DNA from: Diospyros lotus
Taxonomy: Eukaryota; Streptophyta; Magnoliopsida; Ericales; Ebenaceae
Direction of reading: 5' to 3'
Assembly (NCBI RefSeq): GCF_014633365.1
Contig: NC_068345.1
Location: forward strand, 11,168,058-11,232,057
DNA: 64,000 bases
Numbering within the stretch: the first letter of the stretch is position 1; every line of letters begins with the position of its first letter. Below the pieces are notes generated by a model that was not told the DNA's origin, did no database searches, and saw only the letters and a list, made by a program, of their open reading frames with translations. This document shows, piece by piece, positions 23,668-34,579 of the stretch. The position numbers and the translations under genes are program-made.

Positions 23668-24350
23668 TTAATTTTGAATTAGATATATAAGTCTTATCCT
23701 TATCATGTATTAGTTAAATGATGTAAATTTAAATTTAAGAAGATCTCAAAATATAAAATATATAACAGATTAAATATACGAGTCTTATCCTTATCATGTA
23801 TTGGTTAAATGATATAAATTTAAATTTAAGATGATCTCAAAATACAAAATATGCACAAAATTCAATCAATTTTTTTTTAATTTTAGATTAAGTATACAAG
23901 TCTTATCCTTATTATGTATTGGTTAAATGAAGTAAATTTAAATTTAAGGTGCTTTCAAAATATAAAATATGCATAAAATTTAATCCAAAATTATCTTAAA
24001 TTTTGAATTAGATATACGAACTTTATCCTTATCATATACTGGTTAAATAATGTAAATTTAAATTTCAAATTATCTAAAAATATAAAATATACAAAAAATG
24101 TAATCTAAAATTTTCTTAAATTTTAGATTAAATATGCGAGGCTATCATTATCACGTAAATTTAATTTAAGATAATCTTAAAATATAAAATATACAAGAAA
24201 TTCAATCCAAATTTTTCTTGAATTTACAAAAAATTCAGTCTGAATTTTTTTTTAATTTTGAATTAGATGTAAGAGTCTTATCTTTACCATCAATTGGTTA
24301 AACCATATAAATTTAAAATACAAAAATTGAGGATTTCAATCTAAAAAATA
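23668..24350. repeat. Minisatellite, ~92-136-bp units, six copies
   Basis: A diverged unit containing cttatccttatcatgtattg, aaatttaaatttaag and caaaatataaaata is repeated about six times. The cttatcctt segment falls near 23690, 23782, 23898, 24018, 24137 and 24273. Unit length varies by indels. The array ends only about 350 bp upstream of the host gene's start codon. Confidence 0.8.
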
Positions 24351-24359
24351 CAAAAAAAT

Positions 24360-24702
24360 TCAATCCGATTTCGATGAATCGCCCATTCCATTCGGGCCGC
24401 GAGGAGGAGTCCGGAATCTGCATAAGCAACAAACCGTCGCCATCTCATCTCGTAAGCCGACGTCGCCGTCGGCGATCTTACTGTACTCCAATTATTAATT
24501 TTTGGATTATTATGTATTTTTATATTCCCAATAAAATTATTTCAAGTAATGAACGACGCACCCTTCACTGTCCCTCTGTCTGCCCAAAGTGATTTTTAAG
24601 AATCTCAATTTGACTTCGATCCAGACAAATCTATCTATCTGCATTTAGATCCTTCAAGCCCTAGAAATTTCAATCAATTCTCAATCCTCCAGCAATGCGG
24701 GA
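24360..24702 (+). promoter_or_regulatory. Probable core promoter and 5' UTR of DUF616 gene
   Basis: Just after the minisatellite the sequence becomes GC-richer (24390-24480), with ACGT-containing gacgtcgccgtcggcgat. A TATA-like tttttatattcc lies near 24518. The pyrimidine-rich stretch from 24600 to the ATG has the style of a plant 5' UTR. The transcription start is not determined. Confidence 0.4.
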
Positions 24703-24739
24703 ATGGCTCAGTACAGGCAATCTGGATTCGACCGGGTAG
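24695..24739 (+). CDS. Overlapping upstream ORF (14 codons)
   Basis: An ATG eight bases before the main start opens a short frame (MREWLSTGNLDSTG, stop TAG at 24737-24739) that overlaps the start of the main coding sequence out of frame. Its context (gcaATGC) is weaker than the main start (ggaATGG, purine at -3 and G at +4), so leaky scanning would be expected. It could lower translation of the main protein; this is inference. Confidence 0.5.
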   Translation: MREWLSTGNLDSTG

Positions 24740-24940
24740 GAGCCCGGAGCCACGGTAATGGCGCGCAGCCGGATCACGTTTCCATCGGCGTTCGCTCGTC
24801 GTCTGCCCCCCCGGCCCACAAGTCCCACCGCAGCCGCCGCCTCAAGAGCCGGAAGCCCTCCACCGGCTCCGTCATTGTCGTTCTCTGTCTTGGTTTTGTC
24901 GTCTCCGTCTTCACTTTCTTGCATCTCTCCGGAGACAGAG
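24703..24940 (+). CDS. DUF616 (TOD1/MUCI70/EMB2756-like) gene, exon 1
   Basis: This exon encodes residues 1-79 of a type II membrane protein. It begins MAQYRQSGFDRVG, is polar and Arg/Lys-rich (HKSHRSRRLKSRK at about 39-51), and has one membrane anchor at about residues 55-75 (GSVIVVLCLGFVVSVFTFLH). This layout is usual for Golgi-resident plant glycosyltransferase-like proteins. The start is the first ATG in this frame and has good context. The exon ends in phase 1 at a GT donor (24941) and joins exon 2 to form a Glu codon (SGDR-E-INDYHP). The full protein belongs to the DUF616 family (TOD1, MUCI70, EMB2756 in Arabidopsis), putative hexosyltransferases implicated in mucilage or wall and turgor functions. 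The long acidic linker favours the EMB2756-like branch (recalled length about 735 residues); this is inference. Intron 1 is about 15.4 kb. Confidence 0.85.
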
Positions 24941-26089
24941 GTTCGTGACCATCTTTCTAGGTTTGAAATTTGAGTCGTAAATTCTCAGCCCTTGTTTGTT
25001 TTCGGGATCTGTTTGTTCGTTAACTGTCTTAAGTAAATCTAGTATGCTTGAAAGGCATGAAACGAGCCTGCGGTAGTTTAGAACTGGAATTTGGCAATAT
25101 TGGAGAAGGGGCTGGCATTGCGCGATTGGTTTAGGCCTTTATGCTCTCGCCCAGTTGAAAGCATATTGGATTGGCATATACATAATATGACAAAGTAGCT
25201 GTCGTTGCGTCTGTCCTTAGTGCGCTGCTCAGGCATTATGTAGAAAAGGTGCAGGCTTACAATAGTATGCCAACCACCACGGCACGCACTACTTGCAACT
25301 GAAAAAGTAGATTTGAATGTTGCGGATACTGTGAACACAGTAAGCATATCCATAAGTTATTAACATATCTACATTAATATGGAAAGGAAACAATTTTGAT
25401 GAAGCCTCAATTTGAACATCTTTCACTTTTTTAAATACCAAAAACGAAGTGTTCAATTCCCCATTTCTGAACAATTTGACATTGTACGGGAGATTGGTTA
25501 CCGTTCCTCTTGATTAGGAATTAACATTGGTTTCTTCAAACCATCACCTTCTACTAACCAAAATGATAAGGAAATCATTGTTGATAACTGATGAGTCCTT
25601 GTCAACGTGGTTGAAGCTGCTTTTTTGCAATTTCACCAACCCTTTAAAATTGGCGTGCTCAATGGTTATTGGAACCAATTCATTTCATATTTCCTGATCT
25701 GTCACCATTGATGTAATAATTTGTTTGTTTGACAGTTCTTTGTTGTCCAGGACTTCAGTTTGGTAAATTCTATGAAACATTTTCTCCCTTCTCATAGTGG
25801 TGAAGTCACACCATCCATGCAGAATTTGTGACCATATTCAATTTAATAGTAGTTTCAGATTCATCTTAATATACAAATGTTTTATTTTAATATCGTTGTT
25901 AGAGTTCATGTTTACTGATGCAGGTTTGTCTTTTCAAAGATTTTCTTTGTCTGGATGAGAAGTTTTCTGTATTCTGTAAACTGAAAAATGCAGAATTCAT
26001 GTAGGTGAACCCACCTAGTGGGATCAAGGTTTGCTATGCTGTTGTGGGTGACCCCACAACTTGTACAGCCATAGAAGAAATAACTATTG
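24941..26089. other. Intron 1, 5' part
   Basis: Ordinary intron sequence with no coding signal. At 26000-26050 the string gtgaacccacctagtgggat, followed by a gttgtgg run, resembles the 3' end of plant RTE LINEs, but the match is short. Confidence 0.4.
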
Positions 26090-27084
26090 CCTCACGGTTT
26101 TCCATATGACTGAGAGCATTTGCTAGTTTGTTGTGACTCTAGTCTTATACAAAAGCATATTCTTGCAGGAAAGAAACCCACTTGCCATGGCAATAGCTCA
26201 ACTTCCTTATCATATGTAGAATATTTTTTCTTAGCTTCATTTAGCTTCTCATTGAAATAAGCAATTAGATGCTCTTCTTGACTATGCACATCACCAATAT
26301 CAACATTACATGCATCACAAGACACTTCAACACCTTAGAAAAATCTAGAAGGTGTAGAACAGGTGCTTCATTCATTCTTTTCTTGATTTCTTCAAATGCT
26401 TTTGTGGCTGCTTTTGTCCAAATAAACTGTTGTTTCTTCATAGAATTAGTAATAAGGGCCATTATGGTACAAATCTTGATGAAACGCCTACAGAAAGTAC
26501 ATAAACCATGAAACCTTTGAACTCTTGTATAGTGCAAGGCACGGGTCCTTCCCTTATGGCTATAACCTTTTTATGGATTAATCTCTACTCCTTTAGAAGA
26601 AACCACCAACCTAAGAAGACAATAGTTCCAGTCATGAATGACCACTTGTTCGGATTAAAGATAAAATTTCTCTTGGTGAAGAACTGTTGTAAGTTGTAAA
26701 AATGCTCTTCTTTAGTCTTGGTTCAAATCAATAAGTTATCAAAATAGACAACCATGAACTGACCAATAAAGGGCTCAATATATGAGTTATAAAGTTCATA
26801 AATGTGATAGGAGCATTGGTGAGGCCAAATGGCATAACCAGCAATTCATAGAAGCCATCTTTGGTGTTAACAGCCATCTTCCATTCATCATCAGGCTGAT
26901 GTGGACTTGGTGATAACCACTCTTCAAACCATTCTTAGAAAAGATGGTAGATAACCACTCTTATCATCCAAAATATCTTCAAGGTAGGGAATGGGAAATC
27001 GATACTTAACTGTAATCTTGTTGATTGCTTGGTTGTCAACACACATATGCCACGAACCATCCTTCTTTGGAAGCAGGGACTGCG
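26090..27084 (-). pseudogene. Ty3/gypsy reverse transcriptase-RNase H remnant
   Basis: The minus strand starts the RT domain with [20 protein letters not shown] and [18 protein letters not shown]. It then gives the RT-RNase H joint (FHGLCTFCRRFIKICT, FEEIKKRMNEAPVLHLLDF) and the RNase H start (HLIAYFNEKLNEAKKKYSTY). Frameshifts and stops separate the pieces, and the catalytic aspartate region of RT is degraded. Downstream integrase is absent. The 5' side continues at 29629-30110 beyond the copia insertion, which split this element between SLSPCA and LLPKKDG. It is antisense to the host gene and inactive. Confidence 0.85.
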
Positions 27085-27362
27085 TGTAAGAAAAGTAAAC
27101 CCTAGGACAGAAGTGTTGAAGAACCAAGGTTAAGGAAAACGCAAGGCTAGAAACTTATTTGATTAGAATAATAGCCAACACATAATACATCATGAGCTGC
27201 CTTTATATAGGCAGCTCATAACAAACCAACCGCCTTATGAAAACAGAAACAAACAGCATTGGAAAATAACAAATAACACACTAAGTACACGGAGATAATA
27301 AACTCGCACACAAGCACACGAGCACCCAAAGGCATTATCTCAACGCCTCATTATCTTCAACA
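27085..27362 (-). repeat. 3' LTR of copia derivative
   Basis: Runs from TGTAAGAAAAG to CTTCAACA on the plus strand. Just inside it a ~45-bp coding tandem duplication ends the RNase H frame (repeated LKGNVEDNEAL). Confidence 0.92.
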
Positions 27363-27690
27363 TTCCCCTTCAAATCAAGCGCCTCATTATCTTCAACATT
27401 CCCCTTCAAATGAAGCTCTGGCAACTTCTTGACTGCTGTAACACCATCAGCACAAATAGGAGTACTAATTAATCCAAGCATACTGCACAACAGCTTGAAT
27501 CTATCTCTAGACAAACTCTTGGTGAGAATATCAGCCACTTGATCGGATGTAGGAACATACCGAATTTCTACTTCTCTATTTTCAACCTTCTCTCGAACGA
27601 AATGAACATCAACACCTACATGTTTAGTTCGAGAATGAAAAACTGGATTTTCTGCCATACTTTTCGCAGCCAAGTTATCACTCACAAGCT
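27335..27690 (-). pseudogene. Copia RNase H C-terminal end (fused remnant)
   Basis: The frame gives SDNLAAKSMAENPVFHSRTK, then VDVHFVREKVENREVEIRYV and DQVADILTKSLSRDRFKLL. These are the conserved last ~90 residues of copia RNase H. It joins the gag-protease block at about 27690 across a large deletion and is out of frame with it. It reads on into the LTR, as is usual for copia. Confidence 0.88.
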
Positions 27691-29325
27691 GAATTAGGAC
27701 GATAAGAAGCTAGAGATGAAGTTGGAGTGCTGTTCACAGCTGAACAAGGAGCTGAAACAAGCCGATATAGCCCATCTTTAAGATGTCCCTGAAGTAGCAC
27801 CTTCCCGGTACATTTGTCCTTAACAAAACACACATTAGAGTGAAATTCAGCTACCACATTATGATCTCTAGTAAGTTGAGAAACACTAAGCAAATTTTTC
27901 TGCATACTAGGAACATGTAGAATGTTAGGAATAGAAAGAAAGGAATTAGGAGGCAATTTTGTATGTAAAATACCAGTGCCAACATGTGTTATGGGCAATT
28001 GTTTACCATTGTCGATTGTAACTCTATCACCGCCATGATAAGGTGTGTGTAAAGACAAATTTTGAAGGCTTGAGGTAATATGATTTGTAGCACCAGAGTC
28101 AACAAACCAAGCTGGATCGGATAAAGAAGAGTTTGTAGAACAGTGTTCATGAGGAGCAAAAGGTTTCGGAACACTGTCACAAGGTAAAGCTGTTACTGAA
28201 CCCATGTCTTGAGTGTAGCCTCCACTAGAATCACTGAAGGTTGTATTATATGCACCACTGGGACCAAAGTTGTTTCCAGTATTAAATCCAACATTAGAAG
28301 ATTGACCAAAACCTTGATTAGCTCGAGTAAAATTCTTATCAAACCGAAAATAGCATTTGTCAACAAAGTGTCCTGGTTTACCACACAGTTGGCATTAAAT
28401 CCGCCTATTAGAGTTTCGACCTCTGCCTCGACCTCCTCTAAAACCAGAACCACCGCCTCGCGATGAAAATCCTCCTCGGTTATAACCAGCATTACCAGTA
28501 TTTGATGCACCAGATGAATGTGATGCCATATTAACACTCATCGATGAATGTAATGAATCAAACTGACTTACTGGTAATGGTACATTCTTAATAGCTAACT
28601 GCTGTTCATGCATAAGTAGTTAGTACTGAACCTTTTCCAAATCAATCTCATCCATTTGGTAAGTAATCAAGCTGATGACAGTATCAAAGTCCTGATCTAA
28701 ACCATTTAGAATGGCAAGCAACAATTCATTATCATTTAAAGGCTCTCCTATAGCCGCAAGGGAATGACTAATTGTTTTTAACTTCAGTACATAGTCATTA
28801 ATCGACATATCACCCTTCTTAACCGATCTTAACTGCTGCTTCAATTGAAAAGACTTGGCTATTGTTTGTCTAGCATACAAATTTTCAAGGTAGAGCCATA
28901 CCTTAGCAGATGATTCACATTGAATCACCTGCGCCAAGACTTCTTCAGTAATCGTAGAGAAAAGCCAACTGAGGTGTAATTGATCAGACCGAAGCCAGGC
29001 CATATATTCAGGATTAACCGTCATGATCAGACCGAAGCCAGGCCATATATTCAGGATTAACCGTCATCTCATCACCATTTGAATTCGCAATATACTTGGA
29101 CGGAGAAGAGGACTTAGTTAGAAACGAAACCAAGTTGAACGCACGAATTGTCGCAAGAACTTGTGCTTTCCAAAAGATATAGTTCTTAGAGTCCAATTTC
29201 AACGGAATGAAGCTAAACGCTTTGGAGACTGCAGCAAAGTCCGATTGAGAAGCAGTCGACAGAATTGATGTCGATTGAGAAGGAGAAGGAGTAGAGGAGG
29301 AGCTGTTAGCTTGATTCGAAGCCAT
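27691..29325 (-). pseudogene. Copia gag-protease, frameshifted
   Basis: Starts MASNQANSSSSTPSP about 25 bases after the primer-binding site. Gag core: KLDSKNYIFWKAQVLATIRA, WLFSTITEEVLAQVIQC and LKQQLRSVKKGDMSINDYVL. A Gly/Arg-rich segment follows (about 28400-28500), then a zinc knuckle CQLCGKPGHFVDKC (CX2CX4HX4C) and the aspartic protease motif WFVDSGATNHITSS. The pre-integrase region (NLLSVSQLTRDHN) ends at the deletion. Damage: a 43-bp tandem duplication shifts the frame, and two stops (near 28618 and 28397) break it further. Trans-mobilisation by an intact relative would be needed. Confidence 0.9.
28981..29066. repeat. Perfect 43-bp tandem duplication in gag
   Basis: The unit at 28981-29023 is repeated exactly at 29024-29066. 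Because 43 is not a multiple of three, it causes the gag frameshift. The identity of the copies shows the duplication is very recent. Confidence 0.95.
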
Positions 29326-29350
29326 TAAACAAATTGAGGCTCTGATACCA

Positions 29351-29628
29351 TGTAAGAAAAGTAAACCCTAGGACAGAAGTGTTGAAGAACCAAGGTTAAG
29401 GAAAACGCAAGGCTAGAAACTTATTTGATTAGAATAACAGCCAACACATAATACATCATGAGCTGCCTTTATATAGGCAGCTCATAACAAACCAACTGCC
29501 TTATGAAAACAGAAACAAACAGCATTGGAAAATAACAAATAACACACTAAGTACACGGAGATAATAAACTCGCACACAAGCACACGAGCACCCAAAGGCA
29601 TTATCTCAACGCCTCATTATCTTCAACA
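29351..29628 (-). repeat. 5' LTR of copia derivative
   Basis: Same 278-bp sequence as the 3' LTR except for two substitutions that I see (aatagcc/aacagcc and aaccgcc/aactgcc). Confidence 0.92.
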
Positions 29629-30110
29629 CTGCGCAAGGGCTTAAGCTCTCACAAATGTGTCCCATAGCTAGCAGCTCCTCTACTTGCTTTTGTGGCCAAC
29701 ATTCTCACTACAATTTATAAGATAGGCTGGTAGATAAGGCAATTTGAGATCCTACAATAAAGTCAATAGCATGTTGAATATTTCACCAAGGAGGGAGTTC
29801 ATTAGGTAATTCTTCTGGTGCAATATTAGAGAAATCTTACTACTTCTTAACCTCTAATGCTACATTTAGATCACTCCAATAGCTGATTCCTTCAATTCTT
29901 GTGCAGCAACTACACAAACAGCGCTTGATTTTCTGCTTCCAGCTTGAAAGCACTCCTTAGTTAGGATAAAAAGGTACTGTCTCTTAGTTTCAGCGACAAG
30001 CTTGGCCTTTGTTCCCTTTTTTAGCAACTTTAGTGCCTGATTCTCTCTTTTCAACAGCATTAGGGGCTGTTGCTTGGAATTTCTCTGTGTTGTTGTAGTC
30101 ATAGGCAAGC
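29629..30110 (-). pseudogene. Ty3/gypsy pol remnant, protease-RT linker
   Basis: The minus strand reads ELPNELPPW, a stop, NIQHAIDFIVGSQ, then QVEELLAMGHICESLSPCAQ. This is the standard linker and start of the gypsy RT domain. It continues directly into the RT at 27084 once the copia insertion is ignored. Upstream (29866-30108) is a Lys/Gln-rich region with stops. It is the 5' part of the element described at 26090-27084. Confidence 0.8.
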
Positions 30111-30181
30111 TTGTTGCTGAAACTAAGAGACAACACCTTTCTATCCTTCGTGAAATAGGTGCCTATTTACAAGTGAATAAG

Positions 30182-30481
30182 TGTTGAAAAATAAACTGTT
30201 CTTTACTACATTACATAAAAGATACAGCCCTGTTTATAGGGTCTAAGATTACATCATAGGAATAATTACACTTGCTAAAAACTAGGAAATATATGGCTGT
30301 ACAAACATAGGAAAGTTTGACTATACAAGAATAGGAAAGTATCCTAAATATGATTAGAGGATAATTTAGCAGTTTCCAAGAAATCAAAGATAAGATTAAC
30401 TCCTCAACTAAGGATGATTTGACTAACAAATCTCTTTGAGATTATAGCTAATCTTCCTTATCTTTTACCCGTGAATCAACA
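30182..30481 (-). mobile_element. Solo copia LTR
   Basis: 300 bp, plus-strand ends TGTTGAAAAATA and GTGAATCAACA. The flanks ATAAG (30177-30181) and GTAAG (30482-30486) differ at one base. The sequence closely resembles the 3' LTR of the copia element at 58543-58833, including the shared ggatgatttgactaa segment, so the two belong to one family. Confidence 0.8.
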
Positions 30482-30486
30482 GTAAG

Positions 30487-30809
30487 TGATGGAGGATGTT
30501 GGCAGCATCCTGTAGATACATACAAGAGGCATCCTAAAACTAGTTCCAAGGCCCAAGTATTGATTTGGGATGTTTTGGATGATGGACCCTCCTGGGAGCT
30601 TTATTACACATAGTTTTGGTGTTTTATGTCATTCTACATAATGTCTCCTAGGGTCTTTTGTGAACTCTGTTATGTGTTTAGGTTTTATTTATGGGATCTT
30701 TTCTTGTCTTCCTGTTAGTAATCTCAGTTTTTGTTGGTTTCCTAATAGGAAAAGGATTTCCCTTTACCTAGTAGGAATAGCATTACTAGAGCTCTAGCAA
30801 TACCATTAA

Positions 30810-30840
<31 letters not shown>

Positions 30841-30960
30841 GTGGTAAATGGAATAATTATTTACTGTTTTCTCTAAGCATGTTATGCTTTCTTTGAATTG
30901 TGTAATGCAATTCTAACCATGGGTGTGATACCTACGGAAATGTCTAGGAGCTATTATCCT
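30487..30960. repeat. Interspersed repeat X, copy 1
   Basis: Begins tgatggagga and matches 52157-52560 in the same order: gaggcatcctaaaac, gagctttatta, gggttttatttat, cctaataggaaaaggatttc, a CT microsatellite, and gctttctttgaattgtg. Probably an LTR of an unrecognised family. No TSD was confirmed. Confidence 0.6.
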
Positions 30961-32032
30961 CTTCCCTAATCTTCAGTTTCATATTGTTATTTTTGCAACC
31001 CTGCTTCTCTAGACCAGTTTAGGCCCTTGAAATTCATCTTGTCAGCCTTCTTTGTCCTCCAAATTGCCCACAACAACCCGTTACATATCCCTAGTCTTCT
31101 AACCCTAAATAGGCATCCAATCAATTGATATTCTCATAATACCAGACTACCTGTCCTACATCACCAGTACTCCCGAAATTCTTGTTATTTAGGTGGAATA
31201 TATATAAATAGAAGATCATCATGCATCATTGACGAGTAGCTGCATATGATAGCATATAAAGGTAACCAAAAATGATTGCATACATTGAATTGAGGAAATG
31301 TTGTTGTGAATGGTGCGTGCATGCAAGTTCGCTTCTCATTAGATATTACCCATCATGGAATCATAATACCTCCATCACCTGGAGCAAATTATCCAACAAG
31401 GAATGCATTCACAAGGAATCTTGTTAAACCCCATGTTTTTTCACTATGACTATCTTGTTTCACTTGTATCTAGACCTACTTGCCAAGAGGAGATTTAGGG
31501 TTTTAAATTATCATACAACCACCATGTCCAAGACACAATAAATATTTTTCCAATGTTACAGTAGGCAACGCAATGAGATGTTATCCACTACCGGTCCCAA
31601 GCCCGGATAAAGGAGGAGGGTTGTTTTAGGTAGCCGACAGCCAGCGTAAAACCTAGTCGGATCCAAATATGAATTCTAGACAAACTATCTGTTGGGGCAT
31701 AACCCACATAGAAGTCTAGAATTCAAGTAGTTGACCCCACATAGTGGGATAAAGGCTGGATATGTCGTTGTTGTACAGTAAGCAACGCAATGCAATGCAT
31801 GATCATTTTCATCTAGTATGCATATTAGAGATTACATACATTCTATGCAACAATAAAATACGTAACCATGTTTAGCCAAGAAATGCACCATAAATTATAT
31901 TCATAATATTCATAAGCAAGGGATAATCTCAACATTAATCAATATTAATGTTAATGCACAAAATATAATGCATTAGAAGGGAAAACTACTTAAGTGAAAG
32001 GTTGGATTTAAGGTAGAGCTCAATCCACCCAA
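30961..32032. other. Intron 1 interior with RTE LINE 3' end
   Basis: Mostly unassigned. At about 31590-31757 (plus strand) a segment ending ccccacatagtgggataaag and then gttgttgt is the characteristic 3' terminus of plant RTE-type LINEs. It is a short 5'-truncated copy. Confidence 0.5.
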
Positions 32033-32037
32033 GATGT

Positions 32038-33334
32038 TGTCATGTACCTAGGGTTTAGCCTAGGGTTAGGATTGGAAATCGAAAGAATCTGAGGGGTTTA
32101 GGATCAAGAACATAATGATTAGAGGGGAAATTGGACAGAATTGGGCGTAGATATGGATAGAAATGAGGGAGAGTTGCAGATTTGAAAAGAGAAAAGGAGA
32201 GATTAGAGAGAGCAGAGGGAAACGGGAGGGAGATTGAGAGAGAATTCAAGAGAGGTAATCAGAGCATTCAATTCAAACATACCTACCCTCCTACAGCAAT
32301 GGCTTATTTATAGCCTCGTAGCCCCTGCACCCAAGGTTGTTAAAATCGGGATTTTAAGTGGGATCGACAAAGGGTCCATAAAATCGTATCGTATAATCGA
32401 ATCTTAAAATCGTAAGATTTTAGAGATAATTAAAAATACCCTTTAATTTTTGTAAATATATGTTTATAATAACATAATTTTGTAGAAAATGAATTAATAT
32501 CATTTAATAACCTAATTATTCCTTATTATAATTCAAAAGATGATATTTCCAAAATATAGCTCAAAAACTAACAGGTTGGTATAGGCAATTTAAAGGCAAA
32601 ATATAGGTAATTTAGAGGTAAAATATAGCTTAAAATTCTTTAGAGGATGCTTCCAACGTCTTCCATTAGATTTAGATTGTAATTTTTTCTTGATTTAACA
32701 TTGATTAAATCAAGTAATATCCCAATTTGGAGTTGGGTGGTCCATTAATTAATTACTTGTTTGTCTTGATTTACTTATGCAATCAATGTTAAATCAAGTA
32801 AAAATTATAATTTAAATCAAATAAATTGAAATTTATGCAATTAATGTTAGATGCTATGTGATATTGGAACTTATGCAATCAATGTTAAATCAAGTTCCAA
32901 TTTAGAGGCAAAATATAACAATTCATTGCATAAGTTCCAATGTCAGATGCTATGTGACATTGAGACGTTGGAAGCATCCTCTAAATTACAACTTAAATCA
33001 ATGGAGGTCTTTGAATAGTAAAATCGTTTGGGGATCTCTGAAGCGTAAAATCGTATATGTAAAATCGAGATTTTATAGGATTTTATCCCAAATTGGATTT
33101 TACATGGGATTTGAATCGTTTGGAGGTCTTCGAATCGTAAAATCGTAAAATCGTATGCATAAAATCGGGATTTTAACAACAATGCCTGCACCCATGTGCA
33201 ATACAACCGTTTGGTCTCACCCCATGCTCCCATGTGCAGTACAATTGTAATCCTAACGAATTGTAAAATATTTCCTAACAACTATTATATCTCTATTACG
33301 GTATTGCCCCTCTATTGCTCCTAGGGTCATGACA
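32038..33334 (-). repeat. 3' LTR of gag-only element (MITE-containing)
   Basis: Shares long near-identical stretches with the LTR at 36958 (for example aggggaaattggacagaatt). The shared sequence is interrupted at the cctgcaccca site by the MITE at 32334-33184. It ends GGGTCATGACA. Confidence 0.88.
32334..33184. mobile_element. TIR element / MITE with 10-bp duplication
   Basis: An 851-bp insertion begins aggttgttaaaatcggg and ends cgggattttaacaacaatg. It is flanked on both sides by cctgcaccca (32324-32333 and 33185-33194). The sister LTR at about 37250 has a single cctgcaccca at the same place, so it preserves the empty site and proves the insertion. The 9-10-bp duplication suggests a Mutator-like origin (inference). 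Inside, exact 19-nt inverted arms at 32642-32660 and 32964-32982 (agaggatgcttccaacgtc) enclose a further palindromic segment with repeats of gcaatcaatgttaaatcaag. Confidence 0.85.
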
Positions 33335-33339
33335 ATTTT

Positions 33340-34579
33340 CTCGCCTTGAAGCATTTCTTGTCCCCAAGAAATGCCAAACCTCCACAGTTTCCAATATGTT
33401 TTTTTCCTTCTCTTCGACAACTTGGATGGAAAAGTTTTGAAAAACCTCTGTATGCATAACAAATTTGCAATAATTCTCATGTACACCTCGAGTGGAACAC
33501 AACCAAAATCAATCACTCTCCGTTGATCCAAGTGAGCAGCTAAAAGTTGTCGGTTGTTGTCCTGACCAACTTTCCCCACCATAGTTTCTTCAATGTGGTC
33601 TAGTGCACGTCCAGAAGATTGGCAAATTGTTACCCCAACTTCCTTTATATTGGCTGAATTTTCAGTCAGAATCTCTTCATTCCATGCAAATAATTCAGCA
33701 ATTCCTTTTCTCTTGTGTTTGCTAGAATATCCCTTTACATGAACTTCTTTTTCAAAAAGATCAGATGATCCCTTTGCATCTATTGCCTTAGCAACCTCAC
33801 CAGAGCTCATGTTGCTCCCAATGTTGCCCCCACCGACTATGTTTCCCATTGAACTTGTAATTCAAGATCCTGCATTTCCAAGAATTGGAGATACTCCCAT
33901 TCCTGGAACAACACCCTGGTTACCAATTGCAGTAGAGGTTGGAAGAATCCTAGGAATAGGTCCACCAACTCCATTTGTGCCATTGCTATATCCAGGGCTC
34001 CCAACAATACTCATTCCACCTCTGTTTGTCACCCCTGAATGACCATGTGAGCTGCCGTGAGATATTTGAGAAAGGGCAATAGGGAGATTGTTTGAGGCTA
34101 AACGACCACTAGAAAGGCTTCCAACAGGTTGTTGAACTCCACTTAAAGGAAAGGCTTCCAATAGGTTGTTGAACTCTACTCGAAGGAACATTAAAGCTCC
34201 CATGTATATTGTGCAGTCCTTGAATGGTTCCTGCAAGCACTAGATTGAGTAGAGAAAGATGTAGCAAAAGACCTCCCAATACTCTCTGGAATATTTGAAG
34301 TCGATCCATTCAGAGATGACTAACTTTAGCGAGTGAACATGACCATGAAATTTTGTAGTTGATCCTTGATCTGAGCTCCCACTTCATCTATGATCCCAGT
34401 TAACCTTCTCTCCAAGCCCCCAGAAAGGTATCCAACTTTCGATCCAACACCATGATTGCTTCATGGTGGCTATTAGTTTCGATCTCTAGTAATTTTACTC
34501 AGGCTTGCAGATCAATGATTGTCAAGTGGAATTGCTGCACCCGGGACTCAAGGTTCTTCATCTGCGTCCCTTCCGCCAT
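33340..34579 (-). pseudogene. Gag remnant of the 5.4-kb element
   Basis: On the minus strand it starts MAEGTQMKNLESRVQQF. A coiled-coil-like stretch follows, then a Ser/Gly-rich region (34236-33862) and a tail with LRVEFNNLLEAFPLSG and, further on, RALDHIEETMVGKVGQ. Stops and frameshifts are frequent. The opening is similar to the gag of the element at 49238-51342 (MxxGTQMKxLES), so both derive from one gypsy gag family. No zinc knuckle was recognised here. Confidence 0.6.

Larger units (their letters stand above)
27085..29628 (-). mobile_element. Young Ty1/copia deletion derivative
   Basis: This 2544-bp element has two 278-bp LTRs (27085-27362 and 29351-29628) that I see differing at only two positions. 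It is flanked by the perfect duplication CTGCG (27080-27084 and 29629-29633). A perfect primer-binding site TGGTATCAGAGC follows the 5' LTR on the minus strand (29339-29350), and a ggggaa polypurine end precedes the 3' LTR. Inside, gag and protease are fused to the last part of RNase H; integrase, reverse transcriptase and most of RNase H are deleted. Near-identical LTRs mean a recent insertion. It lies inside the gypsy pol remnant in intron 1. Confidence 0.93.

Noticed and set aside
24670..24924. Minus-strand 84-codon frame over exon 1
   Set aside because: It is the antisense shadow of exon 1, with no domain and no splice context.
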